Translations under genes and position numbers: made by a program | Notes under the pieces: model-generated | Database searches by the model: none | What the model was told of the DNA's origin: nothing | What the model saw: only the letters and a program-made list of their open reading frames with translations | NCBI RefSeq assembly: GCF_003259845.1 | Contig: NZ_QLMJ01000005.1 | Coordinates: forward strand, 310,001 to 374,000 | DNA length: 64,000 nt | From: Actinoplanes lutulentus | GTDB lineage: Bacteria; Actinomycetota; Actinomycetes; Mycobacteriales; Micromonosporaceae | Direction of reading: 5' to 3' | Shown here: in pieces, positions 47,761 to 57,798 of the stretch | Layout: each line of letters starts with the position of its first letter | Numbering within the stretch: position 1 is the stretch's first letter

Positions 47761-48636
47761 CTATTTAGATTTCGAGACGGTAACTGTGTTTACAAATCGG
47801 CGGTTATCGGTTTCCGAGGCAAGATTCGGAAGCACGATGCCGAGCGGGGCATCGATGACCATGTTCGCGTAAGGCTCGCCGCGAGTCACTCCGCGGTTCA
47901 CGATCGCGACCCGGACGCCCTCCCGGACCGCGCGCAGGACGAACCGCCGGCCGGACATCACGGTCAGCGAAGAACCGAGAACCAGCAGCGTACGGGCGTT
48001 TTCCACAAGGTCGAACGCGGTCGCGACCCGGTCCGGCGGCACGGTCTCGCCGAAGTACACGACGTCGGGTTTGAGCACGCCGCCGCAGGACCGGCAGTCC
48101 ACCACCGTGAACCCGGTCAGCTCCGCGTCGTCCATCTCCACGTCGCCGTCCGGGTTGATCCCGGTCGCGACTGCCGAGAAGTCCGGGTTCGCGTGATCCA
48201 TCCGGTCGGTGAGCTCGGTCCGGGAGGTCAGTTCCCGGCAGTCCAGGCAGACGATCCGGGCCAGGTTGCCGTGCAGCTCGACCACGTCCTGCGCGCCGGC
48301 GGCCTGGTGCAGGCCGTCCACGTTCTGCGTGATCAGGCCGGAGAGCAGGCCGGACGACTGCCAGCGGGCCACCGCCCGGTGCCCGTCGTTGGGCCGCGCG
48401 TCGCCGATCGTGCGCCACCCCAGGTGGCTGCGCGCCCAGTACCGCCGGCGGGCCAGGGCGTCCGAGGTGAAGGTCTGGTACGTCATCGGGGAGCCGCGCC
48501 GGGCCGAGCCGGACGGACCCCGGTAATCCGGGATTCCGGAGTCGGTCGAGAGGCCCGCCCCGCTGAGAACCGCGACGCCGCCCTCGGCGATCCACGCGTC
48601 CAGAAGCGCCACCTGCTCCACCACTGACAAGTCCAT
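47761..48636 (-). CDS. Sir2-family NAD-dependent protein deacylase
   Basis: A 291-residue sirtuin. The NAD-binding motifs are VLSGAGLSTDSGIPDYRG (GAGxS and the cofactor loop) and TQNVDGLH; the catalytic His is in ELHGNL. A four-Cys zinc site is formed by CLDC and CRSCGG. Sirtuins deacylate lysines and release 2'-O-acetyl-ADP-ribose. The bacterial class here is CobB-like without the Tyr/Arg pair of desuccinylases being obvious, so the acyl preference is open. It is monocistronic, with no close functional neighbour. Confidence 0.9.
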   Translation of the reverse strand: MDLSVVEQVALLDAWIAEGGVAVLSGAGLSTDSGIPDYRGPSGSARRGSPMTYQTFTSDALARRRYWARSHLGWRTIGDARPNDGHRAVARWQSSGLLSGLITQNVDGLHQAAGAQDVVELHGNLARIVCLDCRELTSRTELTDRMDHANPDFSAVATGINPDGDVEMDDAELTGFTVVDCRSCGGVLKPDVVYFGETVPPDRVATAFDLVENARTLLVLGSSLTVMSGRRFVLRAVREGVRVAIVNRGVTRGEPYANMVIDAPLGIVLPNLASETDNRRFVNTVTVSKSK

Positions 48637-48878
48637 GGCACCTATGGTCCCTCGTCCGCGTGACCACCCGTGCCATCCGTACGGGTGGCCGTGACCTCAA
48701 CAGGCGGTGCGCGTTCACCTGCGCTTTAGTAGGTTGAGTGGTGTGATCGTGACGCAAGAGCAGGAAGGACGTCCCTGGGACGCCCGTCGCCTGTCGCGTT
48801 TCCTCACAGGCCCGCGTCGCCCCCGAGGCGCCGGCCGCGCAGGCGACCCGCCCGGTGGCCCTTACGTGGGGGTGTTCG

Positions 48879-49580
48879 ATGGATTCCGCATTGCAAAGCT
48901 TTCTCAGCGCCGTGCCGCAAGCCGCCGCTATCTGGGTGACGATCCTTCTTCTGCTGGCCATCGCCGTGGTCGGTGCCAAGCTGCCCCGCGCCAAGGCGTT
49001 CGTGCAGCCCGAGCCCGACGAGAACCCCTACGCCGCTGAGGTGGAGAGCGCCGCCGCCGAGGCCGCCGAGGCAGCGGTCCGCCGCCGCACCGAGTGGTCG
49101 GCCGCGCAGGAGGCGGTCGAGGCCACCTGGGCGGCGTACGAGGAGGCGGAGCTGCAGACCCGGCGGATCGCCGCGGCCACCGCGTTCCCGCTGATGAGCC
49201 GCCGCCGCAAGCCGGGGGACAACATCGACCGGCAGCGCTACCTGCACCGGGCCGCCACCGAGCTGTGCCGGACCCAGGACCTGTCGATCGCCCAGCTCAA
49301 CGACGTCTTCGCGCACCGGGGCTGGAACCCGCGCCTGCACCCGGTCCAGCAGGAGGCCGTGCTGCACGGCGCGGTCCGTGCGCACCGGCTCGAGGCGTAC
49401 CGCAAGGCGGTGGCGCGGGAGCAGGCGGCCTGGCGCGGCGCCGAGGCGGCCGCGGAGACGCTGCGTGACCTGCGTGCCGAGGCGGCCTCCGCCCGGCTGC
49501 GCGGCCCCGCCTCCGAGTCCGCCGACCAGCAGTGGTGGTCCGAGCAGTGGACCGGGGCGGAACTCCCGGCGGCCGCCTGA
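48879..49580 (+). CDS. Membrane-anchored coiled-coil protein of unknown function
   Basis: A 233-residue protein from ATG 48879, with one membrane helix at about 16-32 and a Glu/Ala-rich coiled-coil from about 50 to 110, then a basic helical region with RRRKPGDNIDRQRYL and SIAQLNDVFAHRGWNP. No enzyme motif is present. I do not recognise the family beyond its occurrence in Micromonosporaceae-like genomes. An upstream GTG in frame (48855) is less likely. It stands between the sirtuin and the App1-like gene; whether it is transcribed with the latter is unclear. Confidence 0.5.
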   Translation: MDSALQSFLSAVPQAAAIWVTILLLLAIAVVGAKLPRAKAFVQPEPDENPYAAEVESAAAEAAEAAVRRRTEWSAAQEAVEATWAAYEEAELQTRRIAAATAFPLMSRRRKPGDNIDRQRYLHRAATELCRTQDLSIAQLNDVFAHRGWNPRLHPVQQEAVLHGAVRAHRLEAYRKAVAREQAAWRGAEAAAETLRDLRAEAASARLRGPASESADQQWWSEQWTGAELPAAA

Positions 49581-49669
49581 TGTCCATCCTGGACCCCCGT
49601 ACCGTTCCCTGACGCTCGTACAGACGGCCCGGGTAACGTGACCTCGGGCGGTCTTGGGGTAAGGAGGCG

Positions 49670-50725
49670 ATGGTGACGGTAACTCCCGCAGACGACAGGG
49701 CCTCAACCAGTGCGGTTATGACCCGGATGCATCGTGCTGCCCTGGTCGAGGACGCGATTCACGGCATCATCGAGCGCCGGCTGCTCGGCCGGGGCTGGAA
49801 ACCGTCCATCACGGCGTACACCGGTTACGGCGCTCCCGGCTGGGCCCGCGTGATGGGCCGGGTCCTGCTGGCCCGCCCCGGCACGGTCAGCAAGCGCCGG
49901 GAGAAGGTCCGTGGCTGGCGCAGCTTCACCACCACCCCGGCCAGCGGTGCCGTGGTCCGCATCGAGCTCGGCGGCACGGTGACCGAGACCCGTTCCGACC
50001 GCAGCGGTTACGTCGACTGCAAGGTCAAGGGCGACCTGGAGCCCGGCTGGGGCACCGCCCGGATGTTCACCGAGGGCGCCGCCCCGGTCGACGCGCCGAT
50101 CCGGGTGATCGACCCGGCCGTGCGGTTCGGCGTCCTGTCCGACATCGACGACACGGTCATGGTCACCACCCTGCCGCGCCCGCTGCTCGCCGCGTGGAAC
50201 ACGTTCGTGCTGGACGAGCACGCGCGCACCGCGGTGCCAGGCATGGCGGTGCTGTACGAGCGGCTGGTCAACGGGCACGCCGGCACCCCGGTGGTCTACC
50301 TCTCCACCGGTGCGTGGAACGTGGCGCCGACCCTGACCCGGTTCCTGAGCCGGCACCTCTACCCGGCCGGCCCGATCCTGCTGACCGACTGGGGTCCCAC
50401 GCCGGATCGGTGGTTCCGCAGCGGCCAGGAGCACAAGCGCAACTCGCTGCGCCGGCTCGCCGAGGAGTTCCCGCACATCCGGTGGCTGCTCATCGGCGAC
50501 GACGGGCAGCACGACCAGGAGATCTACTCCGAGTTCGCGCGATCCCACCCGGAAAACGTGGCCGCCGTCGCGATCCGCCGGCTCTCGCCGACCCAGGCGG
50601 TGCTGGCCGGCGCCATCCCGGGTCCGGACACCGCCGAGATGGTGCCGTCGGGCGGCAAGACATGGTTCTCCGCCCCGGACGGCGCCGGACTCTGGTCCCT
50701 GGTCCGCGACACCGACTTGGTCTGA
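49670..50725 (+). CDS. App1-like phosphatidate phosphatase (DUF2183)
   Basis: A 351-residue HAD-fold phosphatase. The catalytic motif is DIDDTVM (DxDxT), preceded by VRFGVLSDI, with downstream STGAWNV and LIGDDGQHDQEIY, all diagnostic of the App1/DUF2183 group that dephosphorylates phosphatidate in yeast and has bacterial relatives. There is no signal peptide, so it is cytoplasmic or peripheral. AGGAGG precedes ATG 49670 closely, so GTG 49673 is also possible. Neighbours give no pathway clue. Confidence 0.85.
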   Translation: MVTVTPADDRASTSAVMTRMHRAALVEDAIHGIIERRLLGRGWKPSITAYTGYGAPGWARVMGRVLLARPGTVSKRREKVRGWRSFTTTPASGAVVRIELGGTVTETRSDRSGYVDCKVKGDLEPGWGTARMFTEGAAPVDAPIRVIDPAVRFGVLSDIDDTVMVTTLPRPLLAAWNTFVLDEHARTAVPGMAVLYERLVNGHAGTPVVYLSTGAWNVAPTLTRFLSRHLYPAGPILLTDWGPTPDRWFRSGQEHKRNSLRRLAEEFPHIRWLLIGDDGQHDQEIYSEFARSHPENVAAVAIRRLSPTQAVLAGAIPGPDTAEMVPSGGKTWFSAPDGAGLWSLVRDTDLV

Positions 50726-50773
50726 GCGGCCTGGTGTGAGCCGATCTGCTGTGAGCGGGCCGGGCGACTATCC

Positions 50774-50953
50774 TCAGTCGACGTTCTTCTCCGGGGTGGC
50801 CGGCTCGGCCGCCTCACTGACCCGCTCGTGCAACTTCTGCCGGATCTCGTCCGGGGTGTACGCCCGCCGCCGTCGCTCGGCCCGGGCGATCACCGCCCCG
50901 GTCGCCGCGACCCCGGCCAGTCCTGCAAGTCCTGCTACCTTCCACCAACGCAT
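50774..50953 (-). CDS. Small single-helix membrane protein
   Basis: A 59-residue protein. MRWWKVAGLAGLAGVAATGA begins a membrane helix ending in Ala-Val-Ile-Ala, followed by a basic ERRRRAYTPDEI and a charged helix DEIRQKLHERVSEAAE. The Trp-Trp start and the Gly/Ala-rich helix followed by Arg residues fit an N-terminal-in membrane anchor with a cytoplasmic tail. It is divergent from the permuted-papain gene by 17 bp. It is a credible small gene because both the hydrophobic run and the third-base G/C bias hold to the stop. Confidence 0.55.
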   Translation of the reverse strand: MRWWKVAGLAGLAGVAATGAVIARAERRRRAYTPDEIRQKLHERVSEAAEPATPEKNVD

Positions 50954-50970
50954 CAGCTGAGGATAGACAC

Positions 50971-51621
50971 GTGGTTGCCGAACTCAGCCTCGACGAGGCG
51001 ATCGAACTGACGCGTACGGGTGACATCTGGATCTTTCGCGGCCGTTCCGGGCCGGATCGTGCCATCCAGGCGCTCACCAACAGCCCGGTGAACCATGTCG
51101 GGATGTCCCTGGTGATCGAGGACATGCCGCCGCTCATGTGGCACGCCGAGCTGGGCCGCTCGCTGCCCGACATGTGGTCCGGCAACTTCCAGCGCGGTGT
51201 GCAGCTGCACGACCTGCGCGACGCGGTCACCGTCTGGGCCCGCCGGTACGGCCAGCGCGGCTGGCTGCGCCAGATGGAGCCCGGCGTCACCCGTGCCATG
51301 GAGGACAAGGCGCTCAAGACGGTGGCCCGCCTCGATGGCACGCCGTTCCCGTCCACGTCGCAGCTCGCGTTCCGCTGGGCGCGCGGCCGGGTGCCGCAGA
51401 TCCGGCTGCCCTGGCAGCAGGGCGAGGTCAGCGACGCGACCCTGGAGAAGGCGTACTGCGCCGAGGTGGTCGCGGTGACGTATGAGGACATGGGCCTGCT
51501 GCCGCGCAACCGCAAGGCCAATTGGTACGACCCGGGACGTTTCTGGTCCGGCGACGAACTGGAGCTGACCGCCGGATTCACCCTGGGGGACGAGATCTCG
51601 GTCAGCGTGCCGGAGGCCTGA
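50971..51621 (+). CDS. Permuted NlpC/P60-like (YiiX/LRAT-type) protein
   Basis: A 216-residue cytoplasmic protein of the circularly permuted papain-like superfamily. The N-terminal block has TGDIWIFRG and [11 protein letters not shown] with the catalytic His; the C-terminal block [18 protein letters not shown] holds the catalytic Cys. Relatives are amidases, endopeptidases or acyltransferases acting on lipids or peptidoglycan; without a signal peptide an intracellular substrate is likelier. GTG start at 50971 with GAGGAT upstream. Confidence 0.8.
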   Translation: MVAELSLDEAIELTRTGDIWIFRGRSGPDRAIQALTNSPVNHVGMSLVIEDMPPLMWHAELGRSLPDMWSGNFQRGVQLHDLRDAVTVWARRYGQRGWLRQMEPGVTRAMEDKALKTVARLDGTPFPSTSQLAFRWARGRVPQIRLPWQQGEVSDATLEKAYCAEVVAVTYEDMGLLPRNRKANWYDPGRFWSGDELELTAGFTLGDEISVSVPEA

Positions 51622-51656
51622 CAGTCAGGACCGCCCATCGGGCGCACAATGCCCGC

Positions 51657-54404
51657 ATGGGTACTCCGCTGGTGGCCCGGGTCGCCGAAGTGGTCGCTCT
51701 GGACCGGCTGCGCGCGGACGCCGCCGCCGGCACGGGCGGGATCGCTCTGCTCACCGGCGAGGCCGGGATCGGCAAGACGGCCGTCGTGGAGGAGGCCGTG
51801 GCCCGCGCGGCCGCGGCCGGCGCCACGGTGCTGACCGGCCGCGCCGATCCGGACCAGGGCGCGCCCGCGTTCTGGCCGTGGCTGCGCCTGCTCGACAGCG
51901 ACGTACCGGGCCTCACCCCGAATCTGCTGAACACCGGCGACAACAACGGCACCGGCGGCAGCGGTGAGGATCCGGTGGCCGCCCGGTTCCGGGTCATGCA
52001 GGACACGCTGCGGGCGTTGCGGTCGGCCGCCTCGGTAACCGATGGCGGCCTGGTCTGTGTGCTGGAGGACCTGCACTGGGCCGATCCGGGTTCGCTCGCC
52101 CTGCTCGGCCTGGTCTGCCGTGAGGTGGGCGGCACCCGGCTGCTGGTGATCGCGACCGCTCGTACCCTCGATGTGGAATTGCCCGGCGCCGAATCACTCA
52201 CCCTGACCCCGTGGGATCCGGCGACCGTCGCGACGTACCTGGCGCAGCGGGCCGGTTCGCCGGTGCACGCCTCGTGGCCGGCCGTGGTGCATCGGCTCGG
52301 TGGCGGCAATCCGCTCTACACCCGCGAGCTGACCCGGCTGCTCACCGCGACCGATCGGCTGCGCCATCCGGCCGGCGCCGTCGATCTGCCGGACGGGCTG
52401 CTGCGCCTGGTCGGCCTCCGGATCGCCGCGCTCACCCCGCCGGCTCGGGAGCTGCTCGGTCTCGCCGCGGCCCTCGGCACGGATATCGACGTGCCTACGC
52501 TGGGCCGGATCGCGGCGAAACCCGTCGAGCCGCTGCTGGCCGAGGCGATCGGCGCCGGGATCCTGGTCGAGGATCCGTGGGCGCCGGCCCGGCTGCGGTT
52601 CGCCCACGAGCTGGTCCGCGAGGCCCGCTATGCCGGACTCTCCCGGGCCGAGCGGATCGCCGCGCACACCCGGATCGCCGAGGAGTTCACCGCCGCGGGC
52701 GCCCGGGCCGGCGAGACGGCACGTCATCGGGTCCGGGCGGCCGTGGACGAGGCGTCCCGGCGTACCGCGAAGGAGGCCTGTGAAGCGGCGGCGCGTGCCA
52801 CGACCCGGCAGCTGGACCACCGCGCGGCCGCGACCTGGCTGGGCCAGGCTCTCGACCTCTTCCCGGACGACCCGTGGCTGCGCCTGGCCCGGGCCGAGGC
52901 CGCCTGCCTCGACGGACGGCTCGCCGTCGCGGTCGCCGACTGCGACGCGGCCATGGCGGTGGCCGAGGCCGCGAGGCGGCCCGATCTGGGTGCGGCGGCG
53001 GCATTGACGGTACGCGGATTCGGCGGCCCGGTCGCGTCGTCACTGCTCCGGCTGTGCGAGCGGGCGCTGGCGCTTTTCGGCGTACCCTCGGGCCCGGAAT
53101 TTGATCTTGATCTGGGGTTGGTTCCGGCGCGGCTCGTCGCGCAGTACGCGATTCTGCTGGTGGAGACGGGTGGGCATGCGCGTGCGGAGCCGCTGAGCAG
53201 GCAGGCGATGGCGCTCGCCGAGGCCGGCGGTGACGCCGGCGCGATGGCCGCCGCGGTGCACGCGCGGCACGAGGTGCTCGATCTCGCGACCGACGCGGAG
53301 GAGATCCTGGACCTGGCCCGGCGCAGTCTCCGGCTGGCGAACGGCGGCGGACCGGTCGACGCCGAGCTGTGGGGGCGGCTGTGGCGGCTCGACGCGCTGC
53401 TCACCATCGGTGATCTGACCGGTTACGACGCCGAGACGGCGGCGCTGGCGGCCCTCGCCGAACGGCTCGGGCGGCCGGTCGTGCGCTGGCATCTGCTGCG
53501 GGCCCGTGCCGCGCGGATGCTGCTGGCCGGTCGCCCGGACGCGGCCGGCGCTCTCGCGGACGAGGCGCTCGCGCTGGCCGGAACGTTCGACGGGCAGCCC
53601 GGCCCCGAACTGCACGCGGCGTTCCACGCCAGCCTCGGACCGTTCACCGGGCGGGTGCCGCGGTGGCCCGGCGGACTGCCCGGTGCCCTCGCCACGCTCG
53701 GCGCCGAGCCGGTCGCGGTGGCGCAGATTGCCCGGCTCGCCATGCTCGACGGCGACCGGGACACGGCCGGCGCGGCCTGCCGGATCCTGCGGGACGTGCT
53801 GCCCGGCCTGCCACCGGACAGCCGGCGCGGGTTCGTGCTGCTCAGCGCCGGTGAGGCCGCGGTCTGGCTGGACCAGGTGGATGTGGCCGCGGCCGTTTAC
53901 GAGCTGACGCTGCCGATCGCCGGGCGGTACCTCAACACGATGACCGCCTGCCATGGCTCGGTGGACCGGCCGCTCGGGATGATGGCCGCGCTTCTGGGCG
54001 ACCGGCAGGCCGCCGAGCGGCATTTCCGCAGCGCCATCGCGATGGAGGAGCGGATCGGCGCGGCACCGTTCGTCGCGCAGGCGCAGCTGGCCTACGCCTC
54101 GATCTGTGACGGACGTCCCGCCCAGGTGCTCGCGTCCGAGGCGCTCGCCACGGCACGCCGGCTCGGGCTGGGGCCGATCGCCGTGGCCGCCGCCGCGCTC
54201 AGCCGCGACGACCTGACCGGCCGGGAACGCGAGATCGCCCAGCTGGCCGCCGAAGGTATGGCGAACCGGGAGATCGCCGCGCGGCTGCACATCTCCGAAC
54301 GGACCGTGGAGACACACGTCCGCAACGCGCTCGCCAAGCTCGGCGCGACCAACCGGACACAGCTGGCGGCCCGGTTGCGTGCCGGGAATCAGTACCAGCA
54401 CTGA
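51657..54404 (+). CDS. LAL-type LuxR regulator (AAA + helical repeats + HTH)
   Basis: A 915-residue large LuxR regulator from ATG 51657. Walker A is GEAGIGKT (34-41), Walker [11 protein letters not shown], followed by STAND-like helical segments and a TPR-like central part, and a C-terminal LuxR helix-turn-helix ([38 protein letters not shown]). It is divergent in sequence from the LAL protein at 28264. It lies 35 bp before the YceI gene on the same strand, a plausible target or partner. The open frame reaching 51522 is rejected as an overlap with the previous gene. Confidence 0.9.
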   Translation: MGTPLVARVAEVVALDRLRADAAAGTGGIALLTGEAGIGKTAVVEEAVARAAAAGATVLTGRADPDQGAPAFWPWLRLLDSDVPGLTPNLLNTGDNNGTGGSGEDPVAARFRVMQDTLRALRSAASVTDGGLVCVLEDLHWADPGSLALLGLVCREVGGTRLLVIATARTLDVELPGAESLTLTPWDPATVATYLAQRAGSPVHASWPAVVHRLGGGNPLYTRELTRLLTATDRLRHPAGAVDLPDGLLRLVGLRIAALTPPARELLGLAAALGTDIDVPTLGRIAAKPVEPLLAEAIGAGILVEDPWAPARLRFAHELVREARYAGLSRAERIAAHTRIAEEFTAAGARAGETARHRVRAAVDEASRRTAKEACEAAARATTRQLDHRAAATWLGQALDLFPDDPWLRLARAEAACLDGRLAVAVADCDAAMAVAEAARRPDLGAAAALTVRGFGGPVASSLLRLCERALALFGVPSGPEFDLDLGLVPARLVAQYAILLVETGGHARAEPLSRQAMALAEAGGDAGAMAAAVHARHEVLDLATDAEEILDLARRSLRLANGGGPVDAELWGRLWRLDALLTIGDLTGYDAETAALAALAERLGRPVVRWHLLRARAARMLLAGRPDAAGALADEALALAGTFDGQPGPELHAAFHASLGPFTGRVPRWPGGLPGALATLGAEPVAVAQIARLAMLDGDRDTAGAACRILRDVLPGLPPDSRRGFVLLSAGEAAVWLDQVDVAAAVYELTLPIAGRYLNTMTACHGSVDRPLGMMAALLGDRQAAERHFRSAIAMEERIGAAPFVAQAQLAYASICDGRPAQVLASEALATARRLGLGPIAVAAAALSRDDLTGREREIAQLAAEGMANREIAARLHISERTVETHVRNALAKLGATNRTQLAARLRAGNQYQH

Positions 54405-54439
54405 GTACTGGCGCGGCCCGCGGCGGCACGCTGAACAGC

Positions 54440-54982
54440 ATGAACACACTCATCGACATCAGCGCCGGAACGTACCGCATCGACCCGGCACGGTCCGTCT
54501 GCCGGCTCGTCGCCACCCACGCGTTCGGCCTTCATCCGGTCACCGGGACCATGGCGGTGAGCGGCGGGACCGTCACGGTCGCCGAGGATCCGGAGCGCTC
54601 GATCGCCTCGGCCGAACTCGACGCGGCCAGTTTCACCACCGACGATCCGCGCCGCGACCGGGACATCCGGGGGCGCAGATTCCTGAACACGGCTGATCAT
54701 CCGGAGATCGGGTTCCGCAGCACCCGGTGCCGGCGGGTGGCGGACGGCTGGCAGCTGATCGGGGTGCTCGCGGTCCGCGGCGGGACCTGCGAGGTGGTCC
54801 TCGATCTGTCGCCGGCGGAGGCGGCCGGTGACGGGTTCCGGCTGGTGGCCCGGTGCGCGGTGGACCGGGTGGCGGCCGGGGTGGGCGCGGGCCGGCCCGT
54901 CATCGGCCGGACCGTTCGCGTCGAACTCGACATCCACGCCGTCCCGGTCCGAGCCCGAACCGGCCACGCCATGGCCGGCTGA
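54440..54982 (+). CDS. YceI-family lipocalin-like protein
   Basis: A 180-residue beta-barrel protein with the YceI pattern: GTYRIDPARSVCRLVATHAFG near the start, SAELDAASFTTDD, RDIRGRRFLNTADHPEIGFRST and a closing HAVPV strand. YceI proteins bind isoprenoid-quinone or other long lipids. There is no signal peptide, so it is cytoplasmic, as in many actinobacterial versions. It is 35 bp after the LAL regulator with a weak ribosome site, so it is probably in the same transcript. A strong terminator follows. Confidence 0.85.
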   Translation: MNTLIDISAGTYRIDPARSVCRLVATHAFGLHPVTGTMAVSGGTVTVAEDPERSIASAELDAASFTTDDPRRDRDIRGRRFLNTADHPEIGFRSTRCRRVADGWQLIGVLAVRGGTCEVVLDLSPAEAAGDGFRLVARCAVDRVAAGVGAGRPVIGRTVRVELDIHAVPVRARTGHAMAG

Positions 54983-54999
54983 CTCAGGCCCGGCTTGTT

Positions 55000-55070
55000 C
55001 TCACGGTCGTTCCGGGGTGGCAGAAACGACAGTGAGCACCAGCCGGGCTCGGCTGGTGCTCACTGTCGTT
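55000..55070. terminator. Perfect 20-bp terminator with a competing upstream arm
   Basis: AACGACAGTGAGCACCAGCC (55025-55044) pairs perfectly with 55051-55070 around GGGCTC, between convergent YceI and DEAD-helicase stops. The same 5' arm can instead pair with CTCACGGTCGTT at 55000-55011 (11 of 12), so two hairpins exclude each other. Confidence 0.75.
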
Positions 55071-55090
55071 CAGGATGCTGGAACCTCGGG

Positions 55091-56626
55091 TCAGCGGCCC
55101 GAACGGCGGCCGCTGCTCCGGGAGGAGAAAGCGGCTGCGCCTCCGGACGAGGCGGGGCGCTGCTGAGGCGTACCCGAGCGGGTTGCCGAACCACGCGCCT
55201 GGCCGGAGCCGCGCGATGAGCTCGCGCTGCGCGCCTGGCCGGCGTTCTGGCTCTTGCCCGCGCCGTCCTTGGCCGGTGCCTGCTTCGGGGAGCGCGACTC
55301 GCCCTGCGTGGCCGAGGCCGGACGGCGGCCGCGACCACCGCGACGACGCCGGGAAGCACCCGCGCCCGCCTCGGAGTCGCCGGCCGGCTCGGAGGAACCC
55401 CGGGCCGGAGCGGACGCCGCGGCAGCGACGGCGAGAGCCGACGAGATGGCGGCGGGGGAGACGAAGATCCGCTCGCCCGGTGCCAGTTTCGCCAGGATCG
55501 TGTCGCCGGGCCGGGTGCGGTGCGTGGCCGGGCGGATGCCGGCCTTGCGGGTCAGGTCGCGCACGTCCGCCTGCTGGTCGTCGGTCATCAGGGTGATGAC
55601 CGTGCCGCGGGCGCCGGCCCGGGCGGTCCGGCCGGAACGGTGCAGGTACGCCTTGTGCTCCACCGGCGGGTCCGCGTGGATGACCAGGGCCACGTCGTCG
55701 ACGTGGATGCCCCGGGCCGCGATGTCGGTGGCCACCAGCGTGCCGGCCGTGCCGTCGGAGAACGCCGACAGGTTGCGGTTACGCGCGTTCTGCGCCAGGT
55801 TGCCGTGCAGCTCGACCGCCGGCACACCGGCCGCGTTCAGCTGACGGGTCAGGATCTTCGCCCGGCGCTTGGTCCGGGTGAACACCACCGATCGGCCGGG
55901 CGCGGCGAGCAGCTCGACGAGAACGTCGAACCGGTCGTCGTGCTGGACGTGCAGCACGTGGTGGTCCATCTCGACCGGCGCCTGCGCGGCCGAGTCGACG
56001 TGGTGCGTGATCGGGTTGCGCATGAAGCGCTGCACCAGGACGTCCACGCCGTTGTCCAGAGTGGCGGAGAAGAGCAGCCGCTGGCCGCCCGCCGGGGTCT
56101 GCGACATCAGCCGCCGGACCACCGGGAGGAAGCCCAGGTCGGCCATGTGGTCCGCCTCGTCGAGGACGGTGATCTCCACATCGTCCAGAGCGGCGTGACC
56201 GTTGCGGATGTGGTCGTCGAGCCGGCCGGGGCAGGCGACGAGCACGTCGACGCCGGCTTTCAGCGCCTTGATCTGCGGGTTGGCGCCGACTCCGCCGAAC
56301 ACCACGAGGGTGCGCAGCCCGGCCGCGTCGGCGAGCGGCTTGAGGGTGGCCTCGATCTGCGTCGCCAGCTCCCGGGTGGGAGCGAGGATCAGCGCGCGCG
56401 GACGGCCGGCCCGCGGCTTGCGGGCTGACGTGGCCAGACGGGCCACCAGAGGGATCACGAATGCGTAGGTCTTGCCGGAACCGGTGCGCCCGCGGCCCAG
56501 CACGTCCTTGCCCGCGAGGGTGTCCGGAAGCGTGGCGGTCTGGATCGGGAACGGAGAGGTGATGCCGAGACCGGTGAGTGCCGTGGCGAGAGCGGCGGGC
56601 ACGCCGAGCTCGGTGAAGGTGGTCAT
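55091..56626 (-). CDS. DEAD-box RNA helicase with a basic low-complexity tail
   Basis: A 511-residue helicase. Motifs include the Q-motif SPFPIQTATLPD, Walker A GRGRTGSGKT, PTRELATQ, VLDEADHM (DEAD), SATLDNG, and the C-terminal HRSGRTARAG. The last 120 residues are Arg/Gly/Ser-rich (RRRRGGRGRRP, SSRGSGQARGS), a disordered RNA-binding tail as in CsdA- or RhlE-like helicases, which act in ribosome assembly and RNA decay at low temperature. It is monocistronic and convergent with the YceI gene. Confidence 0.9.
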   Translation of the reverse strand: MTTFTELGVPAALATALTGLGITSPFPIQTATLPDTLAGKDVLGRGRTGSGKTYAFVIPLVARLATSARKPRAGRPRALILAPTRELATQIEATLKPLADAAGLRTLVVFGGVGANPQIKALKAGVDVLVACPGRLDDHIRNGHAALDDVEITVLDEADHMADLGFLPVVRRLMSQTPAGGQRLLFSATLDNGVDVLVQRFMRNPITHHVDSAAQAPVEMDHHVLHVQHDDRFDVLVELLAAPGRSVVFTRTKRRAKILTRQLNAAGVPAVELHGNLAQNARNRNLSAFSDGTAGTLVATDIAARGIHVDDVALVIHADPPVEHKAYLHRSGRTARAGARGTVITLMTDDQQADVRDLTRKAGIRPATHRTRPGDTILAKLAPGERIFVSPAAISSALAVAAAASAPARGSSEPAGDSEAGAGASRRRRGGRGRRPASATQGESRSPKQAPAKDGAGKSQNAGQARSASSSRGSGQARGSATRSGTPQQRPASSGGAAAFSSRSSGRRSGR

Positions 56627-56873
56627 TAAGTTACGAACTCCAAAGGGTCGTCGAGGTCGTCCCGCCCGGCGCTGGCCACTGGTGGCCGCGGCGCGTGGTG
56701 GTCGATCCGAGGGCGGCCCTGGTGAAAGAGTGCTGGCCGCTCCCGATCATTGTACTCGGGTACGGTCCGCAACCTATTCGCACCTGATAGCGAACCTCAC
56801 CGCACTCAACAGGCCGGATCTTTCTTCTCAGCGCCGGGATCCCCGCCCGGCAGGCGATCGAGGAGACCCCCTG

Positions 56874-57737
56874 ATGACCGGTGAGGCACCTGCCGCGGAG
56901 AGGCGTGGCGAAGACATCGTGCGGGCGAACATGCCGCTCGTCGGGCATCTGGTCCGGGAGATGCTGGCCCGGGTCCCCGCCCACGTGAACCGCGACGACC
57001 TGCTCTCAGCAGGGTACGCGGCTCTGGTGGCGGCCGCTCGTGGTTTCGACCGCGAGCGTGGCGTTCCGTTCCCCCGGTTCGCCGCGACCCGGATCCGCGG
57101 AGCTCTCCTGGACGAGCTGCGCGGGCTGGACTGGGCCAGTCGTTCGGTGCGGCAGCGCGCTCGGCGTACCGATTCGGCCCGCGAGGAGCTGATCGGTGAG
57201 CTGGGTCGCACACCGACCGTCCTGGAGGTGGCGGAACGGCTCGGCTGCACGGTCGAGGACATCGAGGCGGCCGAGGACGACGTGCACCGCGCGACCGTTT
57301 TCAGCCTCCAGGGCTTCGCGACCGCGACCGCTGACGACATCGTCACCGAGCCGGGCGCCGGGCCCGAGGAGATGCTGCTGCGCCGGGAACGGCTCGGATA
57401 CCTCCGCAACGCCGTCGACGTGCTGCCGGAGCGGCTGCGCGCGGTGGTCCAGGGCTACTTCTTCGAGGAGCGGCCGATGGCGGAGATCGCCGAGGAGCTC
57501 GGGGTGAGCGAGTCACGAGTGTCACAGTTGCGGGCCGAGGCGCTGGTGCTGATGCGGGACGGGCTCAACACGCTCCTGGAGCCGTCGCTCGCCGCGCAGA
57601 ACCCGCCGAAGGAGGGCTGCGTGGCCCGCCGGCGGACCGCTTACTACGAGAAGATCGCGACCCGGGGAACGCTGCGAACCCGGCTCGCCCTGACCAGCCC
57701 GGAAGGGTTGCCGGTGCCGGTGCCGGTCGCCGCATAG
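56874..57737 (+). CDS. FliA/WhiG-type sigma factor, copy 1
   Basis: A 287-residue group 3 sigma factor from ATG 56874 (GAGGAG 9 nt upstream). Region 2 has MPLVGHLVREML, DLLSAGYAALVAAARGFDRERGVPF and FAATRIRGALLDELRGLDWASRSVR (FliA signature). Region 3 has LGRTPTVLEVAERLG; region 4 has LRAVVQGYFFEERPMAEIAEELGVSESRVSQL. About 40 residues follow region 4, including VARRRTAYYEKIATRG, longer than usual FliA. In Actinoplanes, FliA-family sigmas serve sporangium and zoospore programmes. A paralogue lies 3.2 kb downstream on the other strand. Confidence 0.85.
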   Translation: MTGEAPAAERRGEDIVRANMPLVGHLVREMLARVPAHVNRDDLLSAGYAALVAAARGFDRERGVPFPRFAATRIRGALLDELRGLDWASRSVRQRARRTDSAREELIGELGRTPTVLEVAERLGCTVEDIEAAEDDVHRATVFSLQGFATATADDIVTEPGAGPEEMLLRRERLGYLRNAVDVLPERLRAVVQGYFFEERPMAEIAEELGVSESRVSQLRAEALVLMRDGLNTLLEPSLAAQNPPKEGCVARRRTAYYEKIATRGTLRTRLALTSPEGLPVPVPVAA

Positions 57738-57752
57738 ACGGATCAGGTTGGA

Positions 57753-57783
57753 CGGCGCCCGCCGCGGTTCGCGGCGGGCGCCG
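57753..57783. terminator. Bidirectional terminator
   Basis: A perfect 14-bp stem, CGGCGCCCGCCGCG (57753-57766) against 57770-57783, with a GTT loop, between the sigma factor stop and the converging lipoprotein stop. Confidence 0.8.
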
Positions 57784-57798
57784 GCTCTGTTCCGCGCG

